Shown here in pieces: positions 17,049-25,299 of a DNA stretch of 41,513 nucleotides. The first letter of the stretch is position 1. Each line of letters opens with the position of its first letter. Where the stretch lies: the NCBI GenBank assembly GCA_937138255.1, contig CAKZOU010000030.1, positions 1-41,513 of the forward strand, read 5' to 3'. The stretch is from an uncultured Paracoccaceae bacterium. GTDB taxonomy: Bacteria > Pseudomonadota > Alphaproteobacteria > Rhodobacterales > Rhodobacteraceae. A program made the translations under genes and the position numbers. The notes beneath the pieces were generated by a model that was not told the DNA's origin, ran no database searches, and saw only the letters and a program-made list of their open reading frames with translations.

Positions 17049-18977
17049 ATGAGCAACCGACCCGCCACACCGCTTTTGGACAAGATCCAATCGCCCGCCG
17101 ACATGAAGCCCCTGTCGGATGCCCAGCTCGTGCAGCTGGCGGGTGAGCTGCGCGCCGAGACGATCAGCGCGGTGTCGGAAACCGGCGGGCATCTGGGCGC
17201 GGGGCTTGGCGTGGTCGAGCTGACCGTGGCGCTGCACGCGGTGTTCGACGCGCCGAAAGACAAGATCATCTGGGACGTGAGCCACCAGAGCTATCCCCAC
17301 AAGATCCTGACCGGCCGCCGCGACCGTATCCGCACCTTGCGCCAAGAAGGCGGGCTTTCCGGTTTCACCAAGCGATCCGAGTCGGTCTACGATCCCTTCG
17401 GCACCGCCCATTCCTCGACCTCGATCTCTGCCGCGCTGGGCTTTGCCGCCGCGCGCGATCTGGGCGGCCAGTGCGAGGGGGGACTTGGCGATGCGATTGC
17501 CGTGATCGGTGACGGTGCGCTGAGTGGCGGCATGGCCTTCGAGGCCATGAACAACGCGGGCCACCTGAAAAAGCGCCTTTTCGTCATTCTCAATGACAAC
17601 GAGATGTCGATTGCCGAACCTGTAGGCGCCATGTCGTCCTATCTCTCGCGGCTTTATGCGGGCGAGCCGTTCCAAGAGCTGAAAGCCGCCGCCAAAGGCG
17701 CGGTGAGCCTTCTGCCCGAGCCCTTCCGCGAAGGCGCCAAGCGCGCCAAGGACATGCTCAAGCACATGACCGTGGGTGGGACGCTCTTTGAAGAGCTGGG
17801 CTTCAGCTATGTCGGCCCCATCGACGGGCACGACATGGATCAGCTTCTGGCCGTTCTCCGCACGGTAAAGGCGCGGGCGCATGGGCCGGTGTTGATCCAC
17901 GCGATTACCCGGAAGGGCAAAGGCTATGCCCCGGCCGAACGGGCGCAAGACAAGGGTCATGCCACCGCGCGGTTTGATGTTGTGACGGGCAAGCAGGCCA
18001 AGGCGCCTTCGAACGCACCAAGCTATACGAGTGTTTTTGCGGAAGCCCTCGTGGGCCTTGCCGCCAAGGATCCCAAGATATGTGCCGTAACCGCCGCCAT
18101 GCCCGATGGCACGGGCCTCAGCCGGTTTATGGAGCGCTACGCAAGCCGCTGTTTCGACGTAGGCATCGCCGAGCAGCACGCCGTGACCTTTTCGGCGGGC
18201 CTTGCCGCGGGCGGGATGCGGCCCTTCTGCGCGATTTATTCGACCTTCCTTCAGCGCGGCTATGATCAGGTTGTGCATGACGTGGCGATCCAGCGCTTGC
18301 CGGTTCGCTTTGCCATCGACCGCGCCGGCCTTGTCGGTGCCGATGGCGCGACCCATGCTGGCAGCTTTGATGTGGCCTTCCTTGCCAACCTTCCCGGTTT
18401 CGTGGTTATGGCCGCGGCCGACGAGGCCGAGTTGGTCCGTATGGTCGTGACCGCCGCTGAATACGACGACGGCCCGATTGCCTTCCGGTTTCCCCGTGGC
18501 GAAGGCGTGGGCGTTGAAATCCCCACGGACGCAAAGCCGCTCGAGATCGGCAAGGCGCGGATGATCCGCGAGGGCAAGGGCGTGGCGCTTCTTTCGTTTG
18601 GCACGCGCCTTCAGGAAGTCACGCTTGCGGCCGAAGCGCTGGCCGCGCGGGGTATTTCGCCCACGGTCGTCGATGCCCGTTTTGCCAAGCCGCTGGATGA
18701 GGAGATGATCCTCGGCCTTGCCCGCGATCACGAGGCGCTTATCACCATCGAAGAAGGCGCGATTGGCGGCTTTGGAAGCCATGTGGCCCAGCTTTTGGCG
18801 GAGCATGGGGTTTTCGACACCGGCCTCAAGTATCGTTCGATGGTCTTGCCCGACATTTTTGTTGACCAAGCCTCGCCCAAGGCGATGTATGATGTTGCCG
18901 GGCTCAACGCCCAGGATATTGAATCCAAAGTATTGTCTGTTCTGGGTATTGCCAGCATAGGCTCCCAACGCGCCTGA
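17049..18977 (+). CDS. dxs: 1-deoxy-D-xylulose-5-phosphate synthase
   Basis: A 642-aa thiamine diphosphate enzyme that joins pyruvate and glyceraldehyde-3-phosphate, the first and rate-controlling step of the MEP isoprenoid pathway. The TPP/Mg site is [17 protein letters not shown] followed by [10 protein letters not shown]; the N-terminal catalytic segment is [16 protein letters not shown]. The pyrimidine domain has [21 protein letters not shown] and [15 protein letters not shown]. The C-terminal transketolase domain completes the normal length. It is the fourth gene of a tight run. It uses the cofactor that the thiBPQ system further right imports, but no direct regulatory link is seen. Confidence 0.97.
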   Translation: MSNRPATPLLDKIQSPADMKPLSDAQLVQLAGELRAETISAVSETGGHLGAGLGVVELTVALHAVFDAPKDKIIWDVSHQSYPHKILTGRRDRIRTLRQEGGLSGFTKRSESVYDPFGTAHSSTSISAALGFAAARDLGGQCEGGLGDAIAVIGDGALSGGMAFEAMNNAGHLKKRLFVILNDNEMSIAEPVGAMSSYLSRLYAGEPFQELKAAAKGAVSLLPEPFREGAKRAKDMLKHMTVGGTLFEELGFSYVGPIDGHDMDQLLAVLRTVKARAHGPVLIHAITRKGKGYAPAERAQDKGHATARFDVVTGKQAKAPSNAPSYTSVFAEALVGLAAKDPKICAVTAAMPDGTGLSRFMERYASRCFDVGIAEQHAVTFSAGLAAGGMRPFCAIYSTFLQRGYDQVVHDVAIQRLPVRFAIDRAGLVGADGATHAGSFDVAFLANLPGFVVMAAADEAELVRMVVTAAEYDDGPIAFRFPRGEGVGVEIPTDAKPLEIGKARMIREGKGVALLSFGTRLQEVTLAAEALAARGISPTVVDARFAKPLDEEMILGLARDHEALITIEEGAIGGFGSHVAQLLAEHGVFDTGLKYRSMVLPDIFVDQASPKAMYDVAGLNAQDIESKVLSVLGIASIGSQRA

Positions 18978-18984
18978 GGTTATC

Positions 18985-19665
18985 ATGGATCATCCGACCC
19001 ACAGAGCGATCGTAACCTATCGAACGATCGTTTTCCTGCTGTGCAGCTTTTATGGCATCCGCACCCTCGTATTTGCCGATTTCTCCTACTTCGGTGGCCC
19101 GTTCCGATACCTGACGATCTGGGCGCTTTATGCCTCATGGTTCTCGTCGGTCTGGATGCTGGCCTTCTCACTGAACAAGGTCGATCACCGCTGGGAGGGC
19201 TTTGTCGGAGTTGCAACCGTCCTGAACACGATGGTCGTTCTCCTGTATTGGAGGCTGTATTTCGCTGATCCGCTGTCGGTCACATCAGACGGCGAACTTG
19301 GCCGCTGGTGGCTCGAATACTATATGCACGCCCTCGGGCCGCTCCTCCAATGGATCGACGCGATCTTCATCCACCGCTCGTTCCGCCGCCCGCTGCGGTC
19401 GGCCGGTATCCTGACCTTCGCGATCATCGGCTATGTGGTCTGGGTCGAGCGCGTCATCGCGCCGATGAACGATCGCCCGATGGGCAGCGTGACCTCGGGC
19501 CTGCCCTACAATTTCCTGAACAACCTTGAATGGGCGGGCCGGCTGGAATTTTATGCGACGAACCTTGTCGTCGCGCTGATCATCCTGACCATATTTTCGG
19601 GGCTTGGTTGGCTTAGCCGCCGGATTCTCGGGCCAGAAGTGCATCCAATCCGGCGCGGTAATTAG
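18985..19665 (+). CDS. Six-helix membrane protein resembling AIG1/ADTRP (Far-17a/Pr6Pr-like)
   Basis: A 226-aa integral membrane protein with six hydrophobic helices at about residues 14-31, 43-62, 73-92, 113-130, 136-155 and 191-211. By eye it lines up with human AIG1. FGGPFRYLT (Thr44) matches YGGSWKFLT, where AIG1 has its catalytic Thr43. YYMH (His115) matches NHGMH, where AIG1 has its catalytic His. GYVVWVERV matches GYILWVCWV. AIG1/ADTRP hydrolyse fatty-acid esters of hydroxy fatty acids, and bacteria have related six-helix Pr6Pr proteins. The gene starts 7 bases after dxs, so it is probably cotranscribed with the isoprenoid genes. Its 3' end overlaps the convergent SDR-like gene by 53 bases. 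Enzymatic function is inferred. Confidence 0.7.
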   Translation: MDHPTHRAIVTYRTIVFLLCSFYGIRTLVFADFSYFGGPFRYLTIWALYASWFSSVWMLAFSLNKVDHRWEGFVGVATVLNTMVVLLYWRLYFADPLSVTSDGELGRWWLEYYMHALGPLLQWIDAIFIHRSFRRPLRSAGILTFAIIGYVVWVERVIAPMNDRPMGSVTSGLPYNFLNNLEWAGRLEFYATNLVVALIILTIFSGLGWLSRRILGPEVHPIRRGN

Positions 19666-20473
19666 GGTAGAGCAGGCGCACGCCCAGCTCGGTCTTGATC
19701 CGGGCGTTGCTGACCATTTTCGACTCTGCATAGAAGCTGCGCGCCATCGGAGTCATCTCGGCGGTTTCGAAATCCTCGGCGGGCGGGATCGGAACGCCGA
19801 GTAGCTCGGCCGCATAGGCAATCACATCCTCCGGCGGCGCGGGGTCATCGTCGCAGACGTTATAGGCCGCGCCCGGATTTGGGCGGTTGATCGACGCCTC
19901 GAGCACCTGAGCGATATCCTCGAGGTGCGTCCGGCTGAACACCTGCCCCTCTTTGATGATCCGCCGCGCTGTTCCGGTCCGAACCTTGGCAAACGGCCCG
20001 CGCCCGGGGCCATAGATGCCCGCAAGGCGGAAGATATGCAGCGGCAGGTCGGGGATTGCAGCCCACTCTGCCTCGGCCGCCACGCGGGCCTTGCCGCGCT
20101 CGGTGGCGGGGGTGAGGGGTGAACCTTCGGAAACCCAACCTCCGTTATGGTCGCCATAGACGGCGGTCGTCGAAAGGTATCCGACCCACTCGAGCCGCGC
20201 GGCATTGGCGGCAATTTCGGCTCTAACATGGGCTAAAACAGGGTCTTTCCCTTCCTGCGGCGCCACTGAGGTCAGGATATGGCTTGCCTCACGAATGGCG
20301 GGGCCAAGGTCTTCGCCGGGCCAGACCAGCGGCTCGATCCCCTTGGATCGCAGCGCCCCGGCCTTATCCGCCGAACGAGTCGTCCCGATGATTCGCCAGC
20401 CTTGCGGCAGGAGGCGATCCGCAAGGCCCTGCGCCGAATAGCCGTGGCCGATGGAGAGAAGCGTCTTTGTCAT
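19613..20473 (-). CDS. NAD(P)-binding SDR-like protein (YeeZ/WcaG type)
   Basis: A 286-aa Rossmann-fold protein of the extended or atypical short-chain dehydrogenase group. The N-terminus reads MTKTLLSIGHGYSAQGLADR, a GxGxxxxG-type dinucleotide loop. Later come YLSTTAVYGDHNG and FRLAGIYGPGRGPFAKVRTG, then HLEDIAQVLEASI. The catalytic YxxxK pair is not evident: the expected segment reads ATERGKARVAAE, so it may bind a nucleotide without classical dehydrogenase chemistry. Substrate unknown. It ends inside the convergent AIG1-like gene and is divergent from the methyltransferase 75 bases away. Confidence 0.82.
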   Translation of the reverse strand: MTKTLLSIGHGYSAQGLADRLLPQGWRIIGTTRSADKAGALRSKGIEPLVWPGEDLGPAIREASHILTSVAPQEGKDPVLAHVRAEIAANAARLEWVGYLSTTAVYGDHNGGWVSEGSPLTPATERGKARVAAEAEWAAIPDLPLHIFRLAGIYGPGRGPFAKVRTGTARRIIKEGQVFSRTHLEDIAQVLEASINRPNPGAAYNVCDDDPAPPEDVIAYAAELLGVPIPPAEDFETAEMTPMARSFYAESKMVSNARIKTELGVRLLYPNYRAGLDALLARESGG

Positions 20474-20548
20474 GGCCCAGTCATGTCTGGCAGCCCGCCG
20501 CGATGCAAGGGGAGTTGACAGGCCGCCGCGATCCTGCAGCATCTGGGC

Positions 20549-21178
20549 ATGTCCCAAAACACCCCCGATCTCGAAGCCGCCTATTCCATCGAAACGCCCG
20601 ACGACAACCGGCGCGTCTATTCCGCCTGGGCCGAGACCTATGACAAGACCTTCGCCCAAGACATGGACTACAGGATGCCTGCGGTGATCGCCGAGTTTTA
20701 TCGGCGGAGCGGCGGTGCAGGGAACACCCTCGATATCGGTGCGGGCACCGGCCTCGTTGCACAGTTCCTCAACGATCTTGGCATCGGCCCGATCGACGGG
20801 ACGGATATCTCGCCCGAGATGCTCGTGGTCGCAGGCAAAAAGCGGCTCTACAGAAGGCTTTTCGAAGGGGATGTGACCCAGCGCCTCGATGTGCCGGATG
20901 GCACCTATGACGGCGTTGTCAGCTCCGGCACCTTCACCCTCGGCCATGTCGGCCCCGAGGCGATTGACGAACTGCTGAGGGTGGCGGCGCCCGGTGCGCG
21001 CTTCGCCCTCTCGATCAACGCCAAGCACTATGAGAAGGCGGGCTTCAAAGCCAAATTAGACTCTATTCAGGGCCAAATCACCGATTTTGCTCTGCCCGAA
21101 GCGGCCATCTATGGCGAGAACGCCACCGGCGATCACGCCAAAGACACCGCCTTGGTCGCGCTCTTCCGCAAGCTCTAG
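20549..21178 (+). CDS. Class I SAM-dependent methyltransferase
   Basis: A 209-aa Rossmann-type methyltransferase. Motif I is TLDIGAGTGLVAQFL (about residues 60-74), the acidic post-I strand is IDGTDISPEML, and motif II/III region is DGVVSSGTFTLGHVGPEAI. The overall pattern, with VYSAWAETYDKTF before the fold, resembles METTL27 (WBSCR27)-like and other small-molecule methyltransferases. The substrate cannot be told. It is alone in its orientation here and ends 1 base from the stop of the convergent caiD-like gene, so no terminator fits between them. Confidence 0.85.
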   Translation: MSQNTPDLEAAYSIETPDDNRRVYSAWAETYDKTFAQDMDYRMPAVIAEFYRRSGGAGNTLDIGAGTGLVAQFLNDLGIGPIDGTDISPEMLVVAGKKRLYRRLFEGDVTQRLDVPDGTYDGVVSSGTFTLGHVGPEAIDELLRVAAPGARFALSINAKHYEKAGFKAKLDSIQGQITDFALPEAAIYGENATGDHAKDTALVALFRKL

Positions 21179-21179
21179 C

Positions 21180-21962
21180 CTATTTGCCCTTCCAGACAGG
21201 ATCGCGCTTTTCGGCAAAGGCGCGTGCGCCTTCAAGCTGATCCTCCGAGGAATAGAGCCTATCCACTGTCGCCAGCTGCCGCTTGGTGATCCGGTTCATC
21301 GCATCCTGAAACTTGGAATCCTCGGCGTCGCGCACGATCTCTTTGATCGCCGCATAGACGAGCGGCGGCCCGCTTTCCAGAAGCCGCGCCAGATCCCACG
21401 CCTGCGCCATCAGATCGCCCGCCGGAACGATCCGGTTGACGATGCCCCAGCGATGCGCCTCTTCGGCGTCAAACCAGCGGCCTGTGAGCAGAAGATCCAT
21501 CGCCACATGATAGGGGATCCGCTTGGGCAGCTTGATCGAGGCCGCATCGGCGACAGTGCCCGACCGGATTTCCGGCAAGGCAAAGGTCGCGTGCTCGGCG
21601 GCAAGGATCATGTCGGCAGAAAGCGCCAGCTCAAGCCCCCCGCCGCAGCAGATACCATTCACCGCCGCAATCACCGGCTTGTTAAGGCCGCGCAACTCCT
21701 GCAGGCCGCCAAAGCCGCCAACGCCATAATCGCCATCGACCGCATCGCCATCGGCAGCGGCCTTCAGATCCCAGCCGGGGCAGAAGAATTTCTCGCCCGC
21801 GGCAGTGATGATCGCCACGCGCAAGCTCTCGTCATCGCGGAAATCGCGGAACACCTCGCCCATCAGGCGGCTGGTCTTGAGGTCGATGGCGTTCGCCTTG
21901 GGGCGATCGAGCGTCACCTCGAGGATGGCGCCTTCGCGGCGGGTCTTGATCGGATCGGTCAT
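21180..21962 (-). CDS. caiD: Crotonobetainyl-CoA hydratase-like enoyl-CoA hydratase (CaiD)
   Basis: A 260-aa crotonase-fold enzyme closely similar in many stretches to E. coli CaiD: ILEVTLDRPKANAIDLKTS, LRVAIITAAGEKFFCPGWDL, KPVIAAVNGICCGGGLELAL and the C-terminal AFAEKRDPVWKGK. CaiD hydrates crotonobetainyl-CoA to L-carnitinyl-CoA. Both catalytic Glu positions appear kept (GGLELAL and ALPEIRSG), although the segment after the second Glu differs from E. coli. Its start overlaps the stop of the upstream acyl-CoA ligase by 4 bases, so the two are coupled. The context (ligase, dehydrogenase, CdhR-like regulator) supports carnitine or a related betaine as substrate, but another short-chain acyl-CoA is possible. 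Confidence 0.85.
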   Translation of the reverse strand: MTDPIKTRREGAILEVTLDRPKANAIDLKTSRLMGEVFRDFRDDESLRVAIITAAGEKFFCPGWDLKAAADGDAVDGDYGVGGFGGLQELRGLNKPVIAAVNGICCGGGLELALSADMILAAEHATFALPEIRSGTVADAASIKLPKRIPYHVAMDLLLTGRWFDAEEAHRWGIVNRIVPAGDLMAQAWDLARLLESGPPLVYAAIKEIVRDAEDSKFQDAMNRITKRQLATVDRLYSSEDQLEGARAFAEKRDPVWKGK

Positions 21963-23980
21963 TTTGCTCTCCTTATCAGCGCATCGACCGCGATGGCCGT
22001 ATCGGGGGTGCAGATCAATGGGTTCACTTCAACTTCTTCGACAGAGCCCGCATTCGCAATCACATAGTCCTGAATCGCATGGATCGCGTTGAGGATCGCA
22101 GCACGGTCAGCCGCGGGTTTGCCACGGAACCCATCGAGGAGTTTGACAACTTTCATACTGTTTAGACACTGATTCAGGGTCTCGTCCGAAGCCGGGATCA
22201 GGCAAGAGGCGCTATCGGCCATGATCTCGGTGAGGATGCCGCCAGCCCCAACAGTCAGCACAAATCCATGCGCCGGATCCTTGACGACGCCGATCAAAAG
22301 CTCGGCCACGCCGCCGGTCACCATCTCTTCCACAAGGAAGGAATTCGCGCCCATCTTCTCGGCTGCGGCCTTTACGGCATCGCCCGATCCAAGCCCGACG
22401 ACAACGGCGCCCGCCTCGGACTTGTGGGCAAAACCTTCGCCTTTGAGCACCACAGGGAAGCCGATCTTCTCCGCCTCGCCCGCCGCTGCTTCCGCGCTAG
22501 TGGCGCGCGCACGCTGCGGCGTCGGCAGCCCAAAGCCGGCAAGCTCTGCCTTTGCCCTCGCCTCGGTCAAGGTCGCGCTGTCCCGCGGGGCCGGTGGCAC
22601 CACGAGGTCAATATCCAGATCAGGCACCACCCGAACCTTCGCCGCCTCCGCCGCCGCAATCGCCTCGGTCAGCCCGTTCATCGGCACGACACCGCCAGCA
22701 ATCAGCCGCTCGGCCACCTCTTCGGGCATCAGCTCGGGTAGCGTCGCGACCATAGCGACATTGCCGCCCGTGTCGGCCCGCGTGCCAAGAGCTGCCTGGA
22801 TCGTGCATTCCCAATCGGCGGGATCGCAGCGGTCCGCCCTCGGGAAATCGACAATCAGGAAGGTCAGTGCCAGATCAGGGTCAATCATGGCGGAAAACGC
22901 CGCCGTCATCGCTGGCGTGTCGCGCCAGATATAGGTGTGATAATCCAGCGGATTCGCCAGCGCCACCTTGGGGCCAAGTGCTGCAAAGAGGGCATCGTTC
23001 TGCCCCGGCTTCAGCGGCGGAAACTCGAGCGCCCGCCCATGCGCCGTATCCGCCGCAAGGCTCGCCTCGCCGCCCGAACAGCTGATCGAGGCGATCTTGC
23101 CCGAAGGCAGCGGCCCGACAGCATGGAGAAGCTTCAACGTCTCGAGGAAGGTCGGCAGATCATTCACCCGCGCAATTCCCAGACGATCCAAAAGCGCCTG
23201 TGCCCCGGCATCGCCCCCGGCGAGCGACGCGGTATGCGAAATCGTGGCCGATTGCGCCTCGGCCGACCGACCAACCTTCAAGGCGATCAGCGGCACGCCC
23301 TTGTCGCGCGCCTTGCGTGCCAGTGTCTGCCAAAGGGCGATATCGCCAAACCCTTCAATATGAAGGCCAATCGCGGTCACCCGCGGATCATCAAGAAGCC
23401 CCGCCGCAATCTCGGCCTGCGTCGTTTGCGCCTGATTGCCACAAGTCACCACATAGGCAATCGGCAGGCCGCGCCGGTTCATCGTCAGGTTGATCGCGAT
23501 GTTGGAAGATTGCGTCAGGATCGCTACCCCGCCCTCAACCCGCGCGAGCCCGTGCTGATCGGGCCACAGAAGCGCCCCGTCGATGGCGTTGATCATGCCA
23601 TAGCAGTTGGGGCCAAGGATCGGCATATCTCCCGCCGCGGCAAGTAGCCGGGCATTCAGATCATGCCCATCCGCCACCTCGGCAAAGCCGGACGCAAAAC
23701 AAACCGCGCCGCCCGCTCCCATCTCCGAAAGCGCGGCAACAACGTCGATCGTCGCGTCGCGGTTGATCCCAACAAAGGAGGCATCCGGCGCCTCTGGCAA
23801 ATCACCGATAGAGGTATGAACAGGAAGCCCCTCAATCACGCCGCCCTTTGGATGCACGAGCCAGATCTTGCCGGGAAAATCAGCCTTCCTCAGCTGCCCC
23901 AAAACAGACCGGCACCAGGCCCCGCCGCCGATGATCGCAATGGTTTTGGGCCTCAGTAGTCTCGAAAGATCGCGGCTCAT
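21959..23980 (-). CDS. ADP-forming acyl-CoA synthetase (ATP-grasp)
   Basis: A 673-aa enzyme of the acetyl-CoA synthetase (NDP-forming) type. Domains in order: CoA-binding Rossmann domain (IAIIGGGAWCRSVLGQL, residues about 1-130); a succinyl-CoA synthetase-like domain carrying the phosphorylated His249 in ISHTASLAGG; and a C-terminal ATP-grasp domain (from about 460) with GFPVVLKGEGFAHKSEAGAV, FLVEEMVTGG and EVEVNPLI. Such enzymes activate a carboxylate to its CoA ester with ADP release. Coupled to CaiD, it may replace the AMP-forming CaiC ligase of E. coli as a carnitine/betaine-CoA ligase; this is inference. The ATG is preceded by GAGGA, and a composite repeat lies just upstream. Confidence 0.85.
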   Translation of the reverse strand: MSRDLSRLLRPKTIAIIGGGAWCRSVLGQLRKADFPGKIWLVHPKGGVIEGLPVHTSIGDLPEAPDASFVGINRDATIDVVAALSEMGAGGAVCFASGFAEVADGHDLNARLLAAAGDMPILGPNCYGMINAIDGALLWPDQHGLARVEGGVAILTQSSNIAINLTMNRRGLPIAYVVTCGNQAQTTQAEIAAGLLDDPRVTAIGLHIEGFGDIALWQTLARKARDKGVPLIALKVGRSAEAQSATISHTASLAGGDAGAQALLDRLGIARVNDLPTFLETLKLLHAVGPLPSGKIASISCSGGEASLAADTAHGRALEFPPLKPGQNDALFAALGPKVALANPLDYHTYIWRDTPAMTAAFSAMIDPDLALTFLIVDFPRADRCDPADWECTIQAALGTRADTGGNVAMVATLPELMPEEVAERLIAGGVVPMNGLTEAIAAAEAAKVRVVPDLDIDLVVPPAPRDSATLTEARAKAELAGFGLPTPQRARATSAEAAAGEAEKIGFPVVLKGEGFAHKSEAGAVVVGLGSGDAVKAAAEKMGANSFLVEEMVTGGVAELLIGVVKDPAHGFVLTVGAGGILTEIMADSASCLIPASDETLNQCLNSMKVVKLLDGFRGKPAADRAAILNAIHAIQDYVIANAGSVEEVEVNPLICTPDTAIAVDALIRRAK

Positions 23981-23999
23981 TCATATCCTCATGATGCCA

Positions 24000-24049
24000 T
24001 TTCTTTTGGCCGGAAATACTCCGGGGAGCCCGAGGGGCTGGCCCCTCGG
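24000..24049 (-). repeat. Composite hairpin-tail repeat, copy 1
   Basis: On the minus strand the order is a strong hairpin CCGAGGGG-CCAG-CCCCTCGG, then GCTCCCCGGAG, then TATTTC, two variable bases, and GCCAAAAGAAA. A second copy with the same layout but a different first hairpin lies at 39219-39266. It fills the gap between the acyl-CoA dehydrogenase stop and the ligase ribosome site. It may stabilise or partly terminate the upstream message. Confidence 0.7.
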
Positions 24050-24059
24050 CCTTCCCTGT

Positions 24060-25220
24060 TCACGCGCCGAGCGCCCGCAAAAGGTCGCGGCTGATGATGT
24101 GCCGCTGAATCTCGCTGGTGCCATCCCAAATCCGCTCGACACGGGCGTCGCGCCAGAAACGCTCGATGGGATAGTCGTCCATCAACCCCATGCCGCCGTG
24201 TATCTGCAGCGTGGCATCCGTCACCCGCGCCAGCATCTCCGACGCATAAAGCTTGGCCGAAGCGATCTCGCGGTTCGACGGCAGGCCCTGATCAAGCCGG
24301 TTCGCAGCGGCAAGGGTCAGAAGGTCGGCCGCGTCAATCTCGGTGATCATGTCGGCGATCTGAAAGCTCACACCCTGAAACTTGCCGATCGGCTGGCCAA
24401 ACTGCTCGCGTTCGGCGGCATAGGTCAGGGCATAGTCGAACACCCGCCGTGCACGGCCGACACAGAAGGCGGCAACGGTGATGCGCGTGGCATAAAGCCA
24501 GGTGTTCATCACATCAAACCCGCCGTCGACCTCGCCCAGAACCTGTGCATCCGGCAGGCGGCAATCGTCGAACTCGAGGATCATGTTCTTGTAGCCCCGG
24601 TGGCTCACCGACTTATAGCCGTGGCGGATGGTGAAGCCGGGGGTGCCACGGTCAACGAGGAAGGCGGTGATCCGCTTCTTGGGGCCTTTCGGCGTATCGT
24701 CCTCGCCGGTGGCGATGAAGACGATGATGAAATCGGCATGATCGGCGCCCGAGATGAAATGCTTGGTGCCATTCACCACCCAGTCGCCGCCCTCACGGCG
24801 GGCCGAGCATTTCATGCCCCGCACGTCAGATCCCGCGCCCGGCTCGGTCATCGCCAGCGCGTCCATCCGCTCGCCGCGCACTGCGGGAAGGAGATAGCGC
24901 TCGATCTGCTCGCCCTCACAGGCCATCAGGATGTTCTGCGGACGGCCAAAGAAATGCGTGAGCGCCATAGAGCCGCGGCCAAGCTCGCGCTCAACGAGCG
25001 AGAACTCGAGGTGATTGAGGCCCGCTCCGCCCACCGACTCCGGGAAATTGCAGGCGTAAAACCCAAGCTCTTTCGTCTTGCGTTTGATCTCGTCGGCGAT
25101 CTCCTGCGGAACCTCGCCGGTCCGCTCGACCAGATCCTCGTGGGGATAGATCTCGTTTTCAACGAAACTGCGGACGGTTTCCGCAATCATTTCCTGTTCG
25201 TCTGAAAGGCCGTACTGCAT
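24060..25220 (-). CDS. Acyl-CoA dehydrogenase (carnitine/betaine-CoA cluster)
   Basis: A 386-aa FAD-dependent acyl-CoA dehydrogenase that forms a 2,3-enoyl-CoA and passes electrons to ETF. Family motifs: AMTEPGAGSDVRGMKCSA, NGTKHFISGADHADF, REQFGQPIGKFQGVSFQIAD and QIHGGMGLMDDYPIERFWRD. At the canonical catalytic position, where MCAD-like enzymes have Glu in YEGT, it has Asp366 in IWDGTSEIQR. In this operon it could oxidise gamma-butyrobetainyl-CoA to crotonobetainyl-CoA for CaiD; that is inferred. The ATG at 25220 gives the usual MQYGLSDEQEMI start. It is first in the minus-strand cluster and divergent from the regulator. Confidence 0.88.
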   Translation of the reverse strand: MQYGLSDEQEMIAETVRSFVENEIYPHEDLVERTGEVPQEIADEIKRKTKELGFYACNFPESVGGAGLNHLEFSLVERELGRGSMALTHFFGRPQNILMACEGEQIERYLLPAVRGERMDALAMTEPGAGSDVRGMKCSARREGGDWVVNGTKHFISGADHADFIIVFIATGEDDTPKGPKKRITAFLVDRGTPGFTIRHGYKSVSHRGYKNMILEFDDCRLPDAQVLGEVDGGFDVMNTWLYATRITVAAFCVGRARRVFDYALTYAAEREQFGQPIGKFQGVSFQIADMITEIDAADLLTLAAANRLDQGLPSNREIASAKLYASEMLARVTDATLQIHGGMGLMDDYPIERFWRDARVERIWDGTSEIQRHIISRDLLRALGA

Positions 25221-25270
25221 GGGATTTCCTGAGTGCTGGGATGGCGGAAAACTAGCGATCTTGCGTTTCC

Positions 25271-25299
25271 ATTTCATGCAGTATTAGAAGATTTCATGC
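25271..25299 (+). promoter_or_regulatory. Two-turn direct repeat ATTTCATGC at the GlxA-type regulator start
   Basis: ATTTCATGC occurs at 25271-25279 and again at 25291-25299, exactly 20 bp apart in the same orientation. The second copy includes the start codon of the regulator gene. AraC-family proteins usually bind two direct half-sites about two helical turns apart, so this is a good candidate site for control of the divergent acyl-CoA dehydrogenase operon and autoregulation. Confidence 0.5.

Noticed and set aside
16974-18986. Open frame of about 670 codons opposite dxs
   Set aside because: Same GC-rich shadow effect; the translation is low in family-like sequence, rich in Arg, Gly and Ala, and the dxs frame is certain.
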